A stretch of DNA of 64,000 nt from Spongospora subterranea f. sp. subterranea. Its lineage: Eukaryota; Endomyxa: Phytomyxea; Phytomyxea; Plasmodiophorida. Position numbers and translations under genes: made by a program. Positions 49,801 through 61,800 of this stretch are shown piece by piece. The stretch lies in assembly GCA_049724395.1 (NCBI GenBank), contig JAUGWO010000002.1, positions 1-64,000 on the forward strand, given 5' to 3'. Position 1 is the stretch's first letter. Every line of letters starts with the position of its first letter. The notes under the pieces were generated by a model. That model did not search any database. It saw nothing but the letters and a program-made list of their open reading frames with translations, and was not told the DNA's origin.

Positions 49801-51623
49801 AGCGAGAAGAACTCGGCGGTCAAGGCCGATAGTTGCATCCCCGCCGCCCATAGTAATGGAACGACAATCTGTGAACGTGAATCGGTCGAGCGATGGGGCG
49901 GCGATCGTTTTCGGGGTCTGACTCACCTGTGGCTGATTCCTCAACAGATGTGAGTAGAGATCCTTCGAGATTCGCACCAGTTTCGACTCGGCGACGGCGG
50001 TGATGGTCTCGCCACGTTTGGACCTCGGAGGGGGGAGAGGATCTCAGCACCGGCGTGAATCGTTCGATTTGGGGGTGGACATGGGAATTACCCGGTCATG
50101 AACGACATCAGACCGACGACGCTGGATGGGTTCATTGTATGGGACCAGGTCGTACTTTGGCCCGTTTTCACCGAGGTTGGGCTCCCCTTCAACAGACCGG
50201 ATTGAAGGATATAGCAGGCGTGAACGGGATCGCCCTGAACACATCGATGATGATCGTCGTGACACACCCACACACACACACACGATCCCGAACCATTTCG
50301 AACAGAACCTGACCCGGTTCGAGACTGATTGTCTCGTAGGAGAACCCGACCACGCCGTCCAGGACCGACTTCAGTCGCTCCTCGGTTAGGTCGACCATGG
50401 CACATTCGTCGTCGCCTTGCTAACACACCAACAACGTATCAATGTGCCCGATCCAGACGCCCTGATGGGTGGCGTTAACCGACCGCCTGTTTCTTGGTCA
50501 GAGCGGGAAGGCTCAAATACGATGTGAGAACTTGGGTCATCAAGCGCCTTTTTCAACAACTCTAAACACGAATCGATCGAACAGACATTGGGGAAGAGAT
50601 CACCAGTTTCTTCCGACGATAACCCGAATCAATGTGTCCAGCTGAGCGGCGTGTTCAATGCAGTACAGTTTGAATGCGAGGCGAGGGAGGAACAGGCACT
50701 CGGCTGAACCATGGACGGCGAACGCGTATACGGTTTGCGTTGACCCGTCGTCCTCGCTGTGGGCACCGATAGAGTGTTGGGGGAGATGATCCCATTTCGA
50801 TGGCGATAAACCAACCTGAACAGGCTGTGCAGACAGATATCGTCGCCGGTACCGACCTCGTACAATACGCTGCCTGGGAATCACGATCACGGGCTGTCAA
50901 TGGCGTTGTCCATTGCCGGCGCCGGGACGACCAACAGACCTTTCGATAGCGCGTCCTCGGTCGATATCCCAATGGTTCCGCTGGTGACGACGTACATCCC
51001 GATATTCGATGGCTGGCCCGCTTTGAACAGCGCCTCGCCTTCGCCCAGCTTCAACGGCTCCATCAGCTGGTGCAGCTCGGCCACCGACTCGGCGTCCAAC
51101 GCGGTGAACACTTTCGTCCTCCTCAGAATACTGAGATCGTCTTCCTGCGATCAATAACGATATCCGGTTCACACAATATCGATATCGTTTGAACAACAGT
51201 CCACACCTTGATGATCTCGTCGGTGAAATCATCATATTCGTCCGTCTCTTTTAGTAAACTCCTGCGGCGATCAACGCCAGGGACCTCCTAACCCAAACCA
51301 ATCAGATTCGGTTCGTGTTTGGCCGATGGACGGCGACCCCATACCCGGGTGGATTTCGGGACGATGATCGATGATTTGAGGCGATTACGAAGACTGTCGC
51401 ATTGGCGCCGGGCAAGCAACCGGAATAGCTGTGTGGAGGTAAACGATGAGCGATGTGTGCAGGGATGGATCTGGGGGTGGGGGCGAGGGCGATTTACCCA
51501 TTTGGGGATGACGGCGACCAGGAACAGAACCGATATCACGACGGATAACCGGCGAACGCACGTGATCAGAGCGCGACCGATCATGTTCCGGCGGTGAAAT
51601 AACGGGCCAATCTTCGAATACAT
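46821..51623 (-). CDS. Neuropathy target esterase/PNPLA6-7-like lysophospholipase
   Basis: ER-membrane phospholipase with a cyclic-nucleotide-binding region and a patatin catalytic domain. Order on the minus strand: an N-terminal TM helix ([18 protein letters not shown]), cNBD 1 ([32 protein letters not shown]), cNBD 2 (FEMV..., [23 protein letters not shown]), cNBD 3 ([44 protein letters not shown]), a linker (QSDCIVLVG), then patatin: [15 protein letters not shown] oxyanion loop, [16 protein letters not shown] with the catalytic Ser, and [12 protein letters not shown] with the catalytic Asp region. It ends SLPPFNT at 46821. About 20 introns. One carries a CA microsatellite (50268-50283). 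A few exon joins between 48.3 and 49.1 kb were not resolved by eye. Confidence 0.85.
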
Positions 51624-52383
51624 CTCAGGCCATTAGATCCCGCTTGTACCAAACCGATCACACCGGTTATCGTCGGTTCTGGATCTTTTGTCTGGAACAA
51701 CGATCATCGATGTATTCTTTGTTGGTCCACCATTTACCCGATCGCTCCTGATCTGTGTTTGATCAACACGAATACATCGGCCGAAAGTCGACGTTGACTC
51801 GAAACCCCAATGGTGCAGTTTATGACCATGTCCCCACTGATCCGGTCTGGCAACAATCAAGCCGTACTGCGGGTGGCGCTATGCCCTTAGATGCATGCAG
51901 ATGGAACCTCAAGTCTACCAAGGTGAAACGCGTTTCCCTGATCGATTATGGTCGGGAATGATGGCGGCCGTACTGGCCGACGACTTGACGCAGCACGAGG
52001 CGGACCTCGCCTTCGGGAACGCCCGTCGTCTGATTCCAGGGCATTGAACGAGAAGACAACCTCGTTGACAAACCAAACCAGGAATGGAAAACCAGTCCGG
52101 TGGGCGGGCGGACGAACTACCGTATCCAGGGGGCGCTCACCGAGGAACCGGACGCCCTGGCCCTAGCACATATATTTGACACTACGAACCCGAACCACAA
52201 CTGAACGCAATCACAAAGCAATGAAGGAATTCCTTTCCGTAGAATTCCTTTCCGTAGCTGGGTCGCCGCCACTCATAACCAACAATATCCTGATTACATC
52301 CCTGGGTTCTAACGCCCATCAAAATACGGGGTCGCGACTTCAACCTGCTTATCAAAAGCCGTTGAACACGAGCTGTTGTCGCA
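51624..52383. other. Spacer, nothing recognised
   Basis: Upstream region of the NTE gene and left flank of a retroelement fragment. A direct repeat of GAATTCCTTTCCGTA occurs at about 52228 and 52243. No gene seen. Confidence 0.35.
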
Positions 52384-53560
52384 ATGGTGACGTACGATAA
52401 CGCCCTGGGCACGTTGGGTGTAAACAACCCACTACACCCCAACCGTATCTTTGAGACCGTTCGTCGAGAATTCGGCCGGAATCCCCTGCCCTTCTCCCGT
52501 CCACTTAGCCGGGCGACCGAACGCCTGCGAATGAGGCAACACGTTCCTCGTCCAACAACCGAGTGTTACGAGAACGCCCAACGTGTGATGCACAATATCA
52601 ACATTCCCAAATTCCACATATTACCTAAATCGCACAAGAAGGGAAATACGAGACGCCCGATCATTGGTGCACCGGCCTGGATCACAACTAAATCGATCCT
52701 ACTGGCCGCTTTACTGACGACATGCGTTCTTCCTTATACCATACGTAATTCTCAATTTCCGATCTCATCCTTAGAAAACTCGGTTGCGTTCTGGTCTTTG
52801 CTGATGCGTAGCAGTCTGAACACCAACCTGCAATTGCCTCTAAGCTGACCACAATCACCGTCAAGCTTGATGAAATAAGAAGTCGCAACTCAAACAGGGA
52901 TACTCACACAAGTGTTATCCTCTCTGGACAAAACTGTCAAGAACACTCTTTTGAGACCTATTCAGATCAAGCCGATAAAATCAAGACAAAAGTCCTGAAA
53001 ACCATTCTACTTTTGGGAACAAACTAAGATTCAGAAAATCAAGACTGATCTTACCGTTAATCTTGAGCAAGTTAAGAAGACTCGCCTTGATTACTTAGAT
53101 TTTGTCATCAGCGTCATCCGGATTACTCTACACGCGCAGGAGTAGTCTGGTGTCCTGTTCATCAAAACATGCTGAACAAATACCTGGACCCTTCAATAGA
53201 AGATGTCCTGATTCAGTATGCAGATAAGCAATTCAAAGACAAACTGAAAAAGAAGAACGACAACGCAAGGCTGAACAGAAGAAATCCCCAGATCAAGCCA
53301 TCCTACAACTAGCAAAGAAAAATCTGGTTTAAACTATCTCATCCGTAACTTGAACAACAAAGGATTATTGTATTCCGATTAAGAAACCGATACGTTGTAT
53401 TGAAGGTTTCAATCTAAAGGTGACTCGAGTTCGTTTCTGCTCTGTAAGGAACGTCTTCTAGCGCACAGGGAAACGATGGCCGGGCTGAGGCGGAAAACAA
53501 GCTCGAGGAACAATGAGAAGAAAGGCTGGCCAGTCCCTCCGGCGAATCATTTTTCATGTG
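52384..53560 (+). mobile_element. Reverse-transcriptase fragment, perhaps Penelope-like
   Basis: The plus frame 52384-52848 contains IPKFHILPKSHKKGNTRRPI then IGAPAWITTKSILLAALLTT. This is close to the FY-LPKIHK...RPIVS...T..LS signature of reverse transcriptases of Penelope-like and related non-LTR elements. Further pieces follow in other frames (TITVKLDEIRSRN near 52850, MAGLRRKTSSRNNEKKGWPV near 53476) with many stops. The catalytic DD box was not found, so this is a dead fragment. The exact element class is uncertain. Confidence 0.45.
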
Positions 53561-53675
53561 TTTGACTGAACAGTGATAGCATCTTGTTCATCCAACTCCG
53601 AATATTCAATTGTCGTGCGAATGGGATCAACCACATTTCCGAAGGATAGTGTGTCAGTCAATAAGGGCGATGTTG

Positions 53676-54384
53676 TCAGAAAGTTGAGCTAACGAGGTGA
53701 GCGATTTGGTAGATATCGATGAACAATACTCGAGTCTGATTGCGTCTCTGCAGCTCTGGTGGGCATTGCGATTCCCAAACCGAGGCACTCCAGCAGCGCT
53801 CCAGGCTCCCTGGTCGTGAACTGATAAATCGAGGTAATCGAACGTGTCTCCGCCGGTCGTGTAACGCCGCTTGGATCTCGATCGGGTTGGGAAAACTGGG
53901 GAAACGGTTCGTCGATAAAACTTCCCGGGATATCACCGAATGAGTACACCGATTCGCAAAACATATCGGCACTGGCGTCTCCGGCGGCGATATTGAACCA
54001 GAACGGAGATGATTGTGGGAGGGAATTGAGTCCCATTTTCGAGGTGATGAAACACTGTTTGAAATTCACAGTTCGCATGGTTCGAAGCGATCAACCCTCG
54101 GATTCAGCCGCTGATCTGTGGCAGTGATCGATGTCAAATTGGACAGTGTCAATATCGGCGCCGTTATAATGAGGTATTCCATTGCAAATGTGGCGCTTAT
54201 CGACGCTTTATCGCCATGAAGATCGGCCTCTCTTGTGTGAAACATAACCATGATTTGTAACGTTTCCGAGACGGACTCGAATGAAACGAAGCCAAGTGGC
54301 AAGTTAACATGATGTGGCTGCGCAGTGTATATTGGTGCCACATGTTTTTCCTGAACGTGATCAATTTTCGTAGCCGATTTGAAC
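53676..54384 (-). CDS. Possible gene, unassigned
   Basis: Minus frames from a Met at about 54384 (MFKSATKIDHVQEKHVAPIY) through LPLGFVSFESVSETLQIMVM and YLIITAPILTLSNLTSITA continue after a frame change near 54066 into VNFKQCFITSKMGLNSLPQS and MFCESVYSFGDIPGSFIDEP. The residues look like a beta-rich protein. No family recognised, and introns are not resolved. It is divergent from the F-box gene. Confidence 0.3.
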
Positions 54385-54456
54385 ATCAACGGTTCAGCAG
54401 CGCGGTGAAATTGGGGGCTTTCATCGCCGATCGACGTCGTTGTAGAGCTGTGAGCA

Positions 54457-55861
54457 ATGTCGGATAGACTTCTGAAGGTCGACTCTCTCCTTTCCTCAAT
54501 TTTTTCATTTATTGGACCTTGTCCGGCTCTTTCTCGATTGTCTCTCACGTGCAAACGTTGGCATGAAGCAACAAAAATAATCCTGGCTTCGCGCGATGTT
54601 CTTGTTGATTTCTTCTCTGAAAATTTGAAATACTTCGATTTTGTTACGCAAAATTGGACCTCGGTTAGTGCCTGTGCGTTCGTTTAGAGGTTCGGCAACC
54701 TTAATGCTTCGCTTAGATTGACATTACTGACGGTTTCAGATCGGAATCCCCGTTAGCTGTCCTGCTCGCTGAAAATGTCATCACGATCATTGATACTCCT
54801 GACTTGATAATCAGGCAGTTTGATCCTAAAAAGGTCGGATACAGAACCATATCCAGACATCGCGTGAGTATGTTAACATCGTTCGCCGTTATGCACGCTC
54901 ATTGTGTTTACTGACCATATTCTCTTGCGCAGAATACTTATGGATCTGCTCATCCTCCAAAGCTTACACATTTTTCAAGTGCTTATTCTGATGGGTGTAT
55001 CTATGTGCGAGAGTATTTCGCTTCCCAACAAACTCTCAACTAATCATTCAGGCAGATTGCTGGCGGTAGGCGTGAGGAAGATGATATTGCATCATCGTCT
55101 GTTTGGCGATTCACGATTGCGGATTCTGAATGGTTGCAAATGCAGGCTTTGCCAATGCCTCTAGTTTCTTCAGTTTCTGCAATTATCAGAAACGAGAATC
55201 GCAAGTTATCTTTGACAGGTTTGGCCTTCAGCGGGTGTTTTTAACAAAGATTAATTTCGATAGTCGTTGGTAGTACGGTGGATCTTCCGACTGTTGTGTC
55301 AGTTGGATTTTCTATCGAGTTGGACTCTCTTTATCATGGTCACTGGCTCAACACTGCGATTCCACCCTCTGAGGTGATGCGTTTCAATTCGAGATGCGTC
55401 GTCATTTCAGACCATCGTCTAATAGTCGGAATGTGGACAAGTTCAACAAATAGATGTCAGGTAATGCTGGTTAATATTCACATGCTTGTTTTTTTGAAAA
55501 CTTAGAACTAGTTCTCTTTGATCGAATTTGATTCGTTTGAAAATAGATGGTGTGAGCGCCATCCGGATCCACCGGCCTCATACGTAAGGGTTTTCACTCT
55601 AAATTCACATACTGTATCAATATTTTCCAGATTTTCCCAGCGCTTTGTCAAGGCAACGTTGTGGCACTAGCTGTTGACCACAGTAGCAGGTACGATCTAT
55701 CTATCTGTTCCGATTATTTGAGGATAATATATACCAGGCTGTTATCCATGCAATACAACGAGCAACTTCGGCAATGGCAGGTAGTTCGCCATCCGGCTGA
55801 AATATCCCATTCATTTTCCTTAATAATCGGCGCCCCAAAATGTTCAATACAACGGTCGTGA
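54457..55861 (+). CDS. F-box protein with beta-propeller-like C-terminal region
   Basis: Likely substrate receptor of an SCF ubiquitin ligase. The N-terminal F-box reads VDSLLSSIFSFIGPCPALSR then LSLTCKRWHEATKIIL (residues about 8-45). Following exons give SPLAVLLAENVITIIDTPDL, HFSSAYSDGCIYVREYF, SVWRFTIADSEWLQMQALPM (kelch-like), VVSVGFSIELDSLYHGHWLN and VVRHPAEISHSFSLIIGAPK, ending at 55861. The repeating strand pattern suggests a propeller of kelch or similar type, but blade count is unclear. About six introns of usual length. It overlaps the 3' flank of the convergent OSR1-like kinase by only a small gap (33 bp). Confidence 0.6.
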
Positions 55862-55894
55862 ATCAATAGGGTGTGGATAAGTCGACTAAATTGT

Positions 55895-57339
55895 TTATTT
55901 GGATTGCACGGGTAGATCTTGTTGAGGCCTCGGCACTTGTCCAGCTGCCACATCTTTTACAATAAATCGACCGGCAGCTTGCTCATCCCGTGTCGATCCG
56001 CCTTGGGCAGATTGGGTCGGAGCAGGGCTTGGAATTTGGAAATTAACGCGATTGCCACGGTTGGCGTTATCTTCAACTGCAGCCATTTGTTCAATCTCGT
56101 CAAATGGATTGCTGACACCCGTGGAAGCATTGGAGGTGGATGCTGGATCCGCGTCTTCAGCTCTTAACGAAGCCAAATTTGAAGGCGTAAATACCCAACT
56201 CGAGACAACATGCGGGGCTTCTTGAAAACTGGCTTGCTTGGACATATTACCCATCGAAACGTTCTTGTTCCTTTGGATCAATGATTCCGAACTCAATTTC
56301 GGCATAGGGATTTGGGATAACAGGGCATCCATGACATATTGGCTTTTTTTGGCCTGTTTGAAAAACTTGTGTTGTAACAGCTTCTCCGCTGTTGGTCGTT
56401 TGGTGGGGTCTTTTTTCAAACACAGCGACACCAGCGCTTTGAAAGCTCTAGAAAACTTTTTCGAGTTGTCTTCATAAACACTGCAAGTAGGGGGCTCTTC
56501 TTGTAGCGTCAAAATCATGACCTTCATTGGTTGATAATTCGAATATGGCGGACGACCAAACGCCAGCTCAAGCGCAGTAATGCCAAAAGACCAAATGTCG
56601 GCCTTTTGGTCATATCCTGAAGTTTGCTCCATCACCTAAGATGAAAAAAATAAGAAAATGGATGATGTGCGCCACAAAGTTTTTTGTACCTCAGGAGCCA
56701 TCCAACAGGGTGTCCCTACGAACGTTTTCCTCGACTTACGACGGTCACCGGATTCGACCAAAGTACCAGCAACACCAAAATCAGCAATCTGGACTTGCCC
56801 ATCTACCGCTATCAAGATGTTTCCGGCTTTGACATCTCGATGAATTCGGCCATCCTTATGGAGATATTGAAGGCCTTGCAGCACTTCTTTCAGGATTGAG
56901 GCAATTAGAACCTGATCAAGAATTTCAAATACAGGATGGACAAGAAGACATCAAATTTACCTCATCGTTGAAACCTTTCGGAAAATTTCGTTTCATAATA
57001 TCGGCACAGCTTCCACCGGCTAATAAAGGCATCACGAGCCAAATCTCACGGTCTGCTACGAAAGAGCAGAGACATCGCACGACGTTGGTATGGTTAAGAA
57101 GACCCATGACGGATATCTCCTTGCGGATTTCTTCCCAAGAGGTATCCAGTTCTTCTAGATTGAGAATTTTAACGGCGATGTGTTCGTCTGTAGCTTTACC
57201 AGTAAGCTAAAAACACAGTAGCGAAAGCGCCCTTCCCCAGCTCTGCTTTCAGCTCATACGCTTCCGGACTAGTAGGATAGACGACGCCTGGCGTTGGCCC
57301 CAGAGGAGCGCTGGACGCCGTCATCACATTCGTATACAT
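55895..57339 (-). CDS. STE20-type Ser/Thr kinase, OSR1/SPAK (GCK-VI)-like
   Basis: Kinase of the Fray/OSR1/SPAK branch. The start at 57339 gives a short N-terminus then [17 protein letters not shown] (Gly loop). Near 57207 the frame runs AYW-stop, and the homologous sequence resumes one base later as [18 protein letters not shown], so one base must be skipped (the result has the family spacing). Then [51 protein letters not shown], the T-loop [54 protein letters not shown] and [20 protein letters not shown]. The tail is Ser-rich with SSWVF (regulatory S-motif position) and ends with [11 protein letters not shown], an RFxV-type motif. The CCT docking domain usual in animal OSR1/SPAK is absent. 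In animals the family regulates cation-chloride transporters under WNK control. Confidence 0.8.
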
Positions 57340-58812
57340 GACCCCTTGATGACCAAGTTGGCGATTGATTGTTATAGTGATTATGAAGCACTGGATGTGG
57401 CCTGGGTTGGTTGGCTGAGCCTTTCCCTCCGATCCAGTGAGTTGGCCGTCTGTAACCTAAAGAATTGGGCCCCTGGTCCTGAACTGCTCGGCGGAAGTAC
57501 ACGCGATGTGAAATAGGATGAAACTCTACCAAGGGGGGAACACCAGCGGGTGCGCCGTCGGGCACAATCGCAACCAAAAGGCAACCACCAAGGAGGAAAC
57601 GACTACCACTAGCAGTCGTGGGGTATTAGTCCGCGCCGCACAGCGGGCACACTTGTCTGATCCAGTGCTTGAGCAGAGCCCACTCACTGCCACTGACGCA
57701 TCATCACCAATCAGCCTCAACAGCGGTAGAGCGTCCACCGCCGCCCATAAGTGATCGGGTCTGATGGCCCTCAAGGCCTCGATCATCGCCAAATGGCGCC
57801 CGCCGAACATGATCGTTGTGCGCGTCGAGAGTTGGGGTGCACCCGTGGTATCGGGGGTGTTGTAACGCGCTGATCCTAATCTGTTCGCATGGAATTGGGC
57901 GGATCATTCGCCTTTGCCAGACATGAAATCTGCGTTGTAATTGCCGCATACCCGGGTTGATAATATACTTCGAGATGAATTTTACATTTTTATCCCATTG
58001 ATGTCTTGGGACAAATTGAAAATTTTTCCGCGCGAGAGTATCGGGTAATATGATTGGACAGCTAATAAATCAACCAATAAACACCGAGAACTAGTATAAG
58101 CAATTACCGAAACATCACAAATCAGATTCTTCGCAGAAAATTCACTCATCGTAATTCACGTCTGATCAGAAAAGGCGCTTTTTCACTTTAGCCATTTCAG
58201 GTCGAGTCTAAAATCTGTCTATCATCGCCTCTTCAGACAACAATGGTACTGGCAGAACAATTCTGGCAGAATCAAGTCCACACCATAAATACTGAACCAG
58301 CTACTCAAATATGGCCTGCGCAGGAAGAATATTGCCCAGACCTGAAATGATCGAGTTCAAGGTCTGGCTACCGAATCCCATCGCCGAGGTTCGTGTTTAC
58401 CAGACTGCTTTGTGTTCATGTGCAGAGGTTCAAATTGTTTCGCGCATCAGGTGAAAAACAAACTAGGTGCTGTATTACAAGGCGAAATTGGGTCACATTA
58501 ATTGTTGCTCTTTGATCCATTCGAGATGGTCATTACTGATAACACATTTGTTGAAACGCTCCACCCTATCGCCAACATAACACTTGAAGTGGTGTTGTAG
58601 ATATCAACTTAGAGCACTGGGCCATGGGGCTGGGATCATACTGGCTTTCGCTCAAATCAGAGCAACAAGAAAATTCATATCTGCAGTGATTTACGACGGG
58701 AGAGCCTTCTACAGTAGTCAGTACCAGAGGGACCAGTGTGTTAAAGTCCGTCACGGACTCCGTGAAATCTGCTTCTCTCTCCTCAGACAGCTGGCGATTC
58801 ACGATTTCCAAC
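57340..58812. promoter_or_regulatory. Divergent region between kinase and BMS1 genes
   Basis: About 1.5 kb with the promoters of two divergent genes. It includes the tail-anchored-like frame described separately (57526-57810) and, at 58000-58560, an AT-rich stretch without genes. Confidence 0.35.
57526..57810 (-). CDS. Possible small tail-anchored protein
   Basis: 94-codon minus frame starting MFGGRHLAMIEALRAIRPDH, with CSSTGSDKCARC in the middle and a hydrophobic C-terminal helix (LLVVVVSSLVVAFWLRL) followed by a short tail. The layout suits a tail-anchored membrane protein, but GC-rich frames arise by chance, and no homologue is known to me. Confidence 0.25.
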   Translation of the reverse strand: MFGGRHLAMIEALRAIRPDHLWAAVDALPLLRLIGDDASVAVSGLCSSTGSDKCARCAARTNTPRLLVVVVSSLVVAFWLRLCPTAHPLVFPPW

Positions 58813-61800
58813 ATGGAATCTTTCGTCCCTGTGGCGAAGGCGCATCGCGCCCGTCAAGCAGGCCCGAAAGCTGAGCGCCGTGCCAAGATCACAAAAACTC
58901 GCCAGCAAAATGCCGAGCACTCAGAGGGCACTGGACAGCAACGAAATGATAAAGCTTTCGCGTTCAATTCCTTCAAGAAAGTTGGTGCTGCTTTGGCCGA
59001 TGCAGTAGGTCAGCTAATGATTGTGGGTGCTAGGCAACGAAAATGCATCAAAGAAGAACGGATCGCGAATTTAAATCGCACCATGTTCCAATCAAACAAA
59101 ATGTTGTGTCCCAAGAAGACGCCCCTCCATTTCTCGTGGCGGTTGTTGGTCCACCACAGGTCGGCAAGTCGACATTAATCAAGGTTGTTATAGTTTGCTG
59201 CAGTGGATTTATTCATTTCTTCACGTGATGACCCGGTTTCTTCCATAGAGTCTGATTCGCCACTACACTCGTCAACGCGTTTCCAATGTTCAAGGGCCAA
59301 TCACTGTGATTTCGGGGAAGAAGCGTCGCCTCACCTTTTTCGAATGTCCCAACGATATTCCTTCGATGCTTGATCTAGCCAAAAGTAGGGCATGAAGACG
59401 AATTTGGGTTTTCTCAGAAAATGTTCAACTTTTTGTAGCTGCTGATTTGATCCTTCTTTTGGTCGATGCAAGTTTCGGATTCGAAATGGAAACCTTTGAG
59501 TTCTTGAACATGGCGCAGGTAGAGGAATTGTCAATGATGATATTTTACAAACTTTTTGAACTTAAAATTTCAAAAGGTTCATGGATTTCCCCGCATAATG
59601 GGAGTCTTAACCCATCTCGATCAATTCAAGAAAACCGCGGCGCTGCAGAAGATCAAGAAGTCGTTGAAGACTCGTTTCTGGTCCGAGATATACCAAGGTG
59701 CCGCGCTTGTCATGTTTCGATCGTCCATCAGTAATCGGCGTTTGCAGGTGCGAAGCTGTTTTATCTGTCGGGGATTCAGAGCGATAACTATCCGAAATCG
59801 GAAATCGCCAATCTGTCCCGGTTCATTGCGGTGATGAAGTTTCGCCCACTGCTTTGGCGATCGAGTCATCCTCACATAATTGTAACTCGTCGCGTCCGAT
59901 TGCCGCTGGCTGTTTCGTTGACCGTTTTTGCAAAACAGGTTGATCGAATGGAGGATATCTCCAATCCTGGTGCAGTTGCCACTAATCCGGTCATGGATCG
60001 GTCAGTGGCGTTATATGGGTATCTTCGTGGAAACAACCTCAAAGTCAACTCCACAATGCACTTAATCGGGGTTGGCGATTTCATGTATTCTTGGCCTAGT
60101 GTTTCTCAATCGTTTGCACCACCAGCTCATCGCGTGTTGTCGCACAGGTTGGATCGCGTCGATATTTTGACAGATCCGTGTCCATTGCCTTCCAGAATGA
60201 AGGACGGCGCCGCGCGGAGAAAACATCTCAACGACAAAGAGAAACTGCTTTACGCTCCTATGGCAGATATTGGCGAGCTTCTCTATGATAAAGACGCCGT
60301 CTATATCGAAATTCCAGATCATCAGGTGGAAAAACGCACACGCTCTCGTGTCTTCTTTTGTTTAGTCAATTTTGATTTAGATCAATTTTTCTACGTCGGA
60401 GCAGTGCTTAGCCGCTAATTCAAACGAGAAGGTCGTTATCAATTCTACTCAAGGTCCCGGTGAAGATATGGTCGGCAGTTTTGTTGCACACGTCCATTGC
60501 AGTCGATGATTTTGGACAATGATCAGGTCCGAACCCTGCAAGTTCTTTCGGTCCCTATCGACGATCGTCTGGCTAATTCGTCCGTCGAGATGTTTCGGCG
60601 ATCTGATTCGTCGTCTCGGTATGAGGAAGAGCAGGTTTCGCAACCGAACTCGGATAGGATCAGGAGAAGAGTGATCTTCAATACTGAGGAATGCGAGGGT
60701 GCCGCTGAAGCGGGCACCGATGATGACAACGCGGAAAACGATGAAGACGTGGAAGGAAGTCACAGCGAAGCTGAAAATATGTCTGATGATGAAGGTGAAT
60801 ATGAGGTTGAAAGTAACGACGAGGAACATGCAATGGGGAATGGCTCTGATGACGAAAGCGAACAAAGCGACGACGAAGATGAAGAGTGTTCTGATGACGA
60901 CGAAGAACGAGATGGGAAAGAATCTGGCCTCCTCCTTCGAAGGCCGGCTAGCGCCACAAGCTCAGACGATGACGATGAGGAAATTGATTTAGCTGCCATT
61001 TCCTTTATTCAACCGAATCCGGACGTCGTCAAGGGCAATGATTCTCTCGCCGATGCCGAAGATGATGAAGTAGTTGTTGAAGGGGATGATTCTCAATCTG
61101 AAGCAGGACTGGAGGATGAAGAGCAGGAGCTTCGAGCGAAATTCGATGATGAAGAGCCAGAGCCGTTCGAACTGCGAAAGATGATCCCAAATAATCAAAC
61201 CACAGCAAGATCACTTCAATCGCTCGTTTACGGGTCCAACTCTATGGACAACGCCGACTGCGATGGGGAATCTGAATCAGAGGGTGATGACGATCTGTTC
61301 AAAAAAAAGACTGTAAAGCCATTCGATCGGGTAAAGCTGAACCGCGTTTTTTCAATACCTGTAGTCGCCTTATTCTTGACGTTTAGTCTGCGGAAGTCGC
61401 CGATTACAAAACCGTGTCGGCTGTCGATCGTAGTCGATGGGACGATGAAGAAGCTCGTCGCTCGATCCGCAATCGGTTTGTGACGGGTGAATGGAATCCA
61501 GAGCAGGACGTAATGACGTTGTGGGACATTTTGGTATTGCGGGACTAATCGCCATCATCCTCATAGGATCTCGACAACAACCTCGGCAGTGATGGCGATG
61601 ACGTCGCAGGCGATTTTGTTGATGTTGAAGAAGAAGAAGATGAGGAAGTAGAGGTTGAAGATTCCAACGCTGTTGTCGACGAAAGTCCAGAAGCTCTTCA
61701 AGCGCGGCTACTTCAGGTAGTGGTTTTTGATCCATCGTTCTGTTGATTTGAGCAACTCAATGTTGCTGTTTTTAGGAAAAACTCGATCTGAAGAAATCTT

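Noticed and set aside
54385-54554. Minus-strand frame start overlapping the F-box exon
   Set aside because: The part over 54457-54554 is the antisense of a clear F-box coding exon, so only a start at or below 54384 was considered.
57210-57225. A 10-nt intron GTGTTTTTAG in the OSR1-like kinase
   Set aside because: It would remove the Val of the Gly loop and shorten the spacing to the catalytic Lys by several residues. Skipping one base gives exact family spacing instead.
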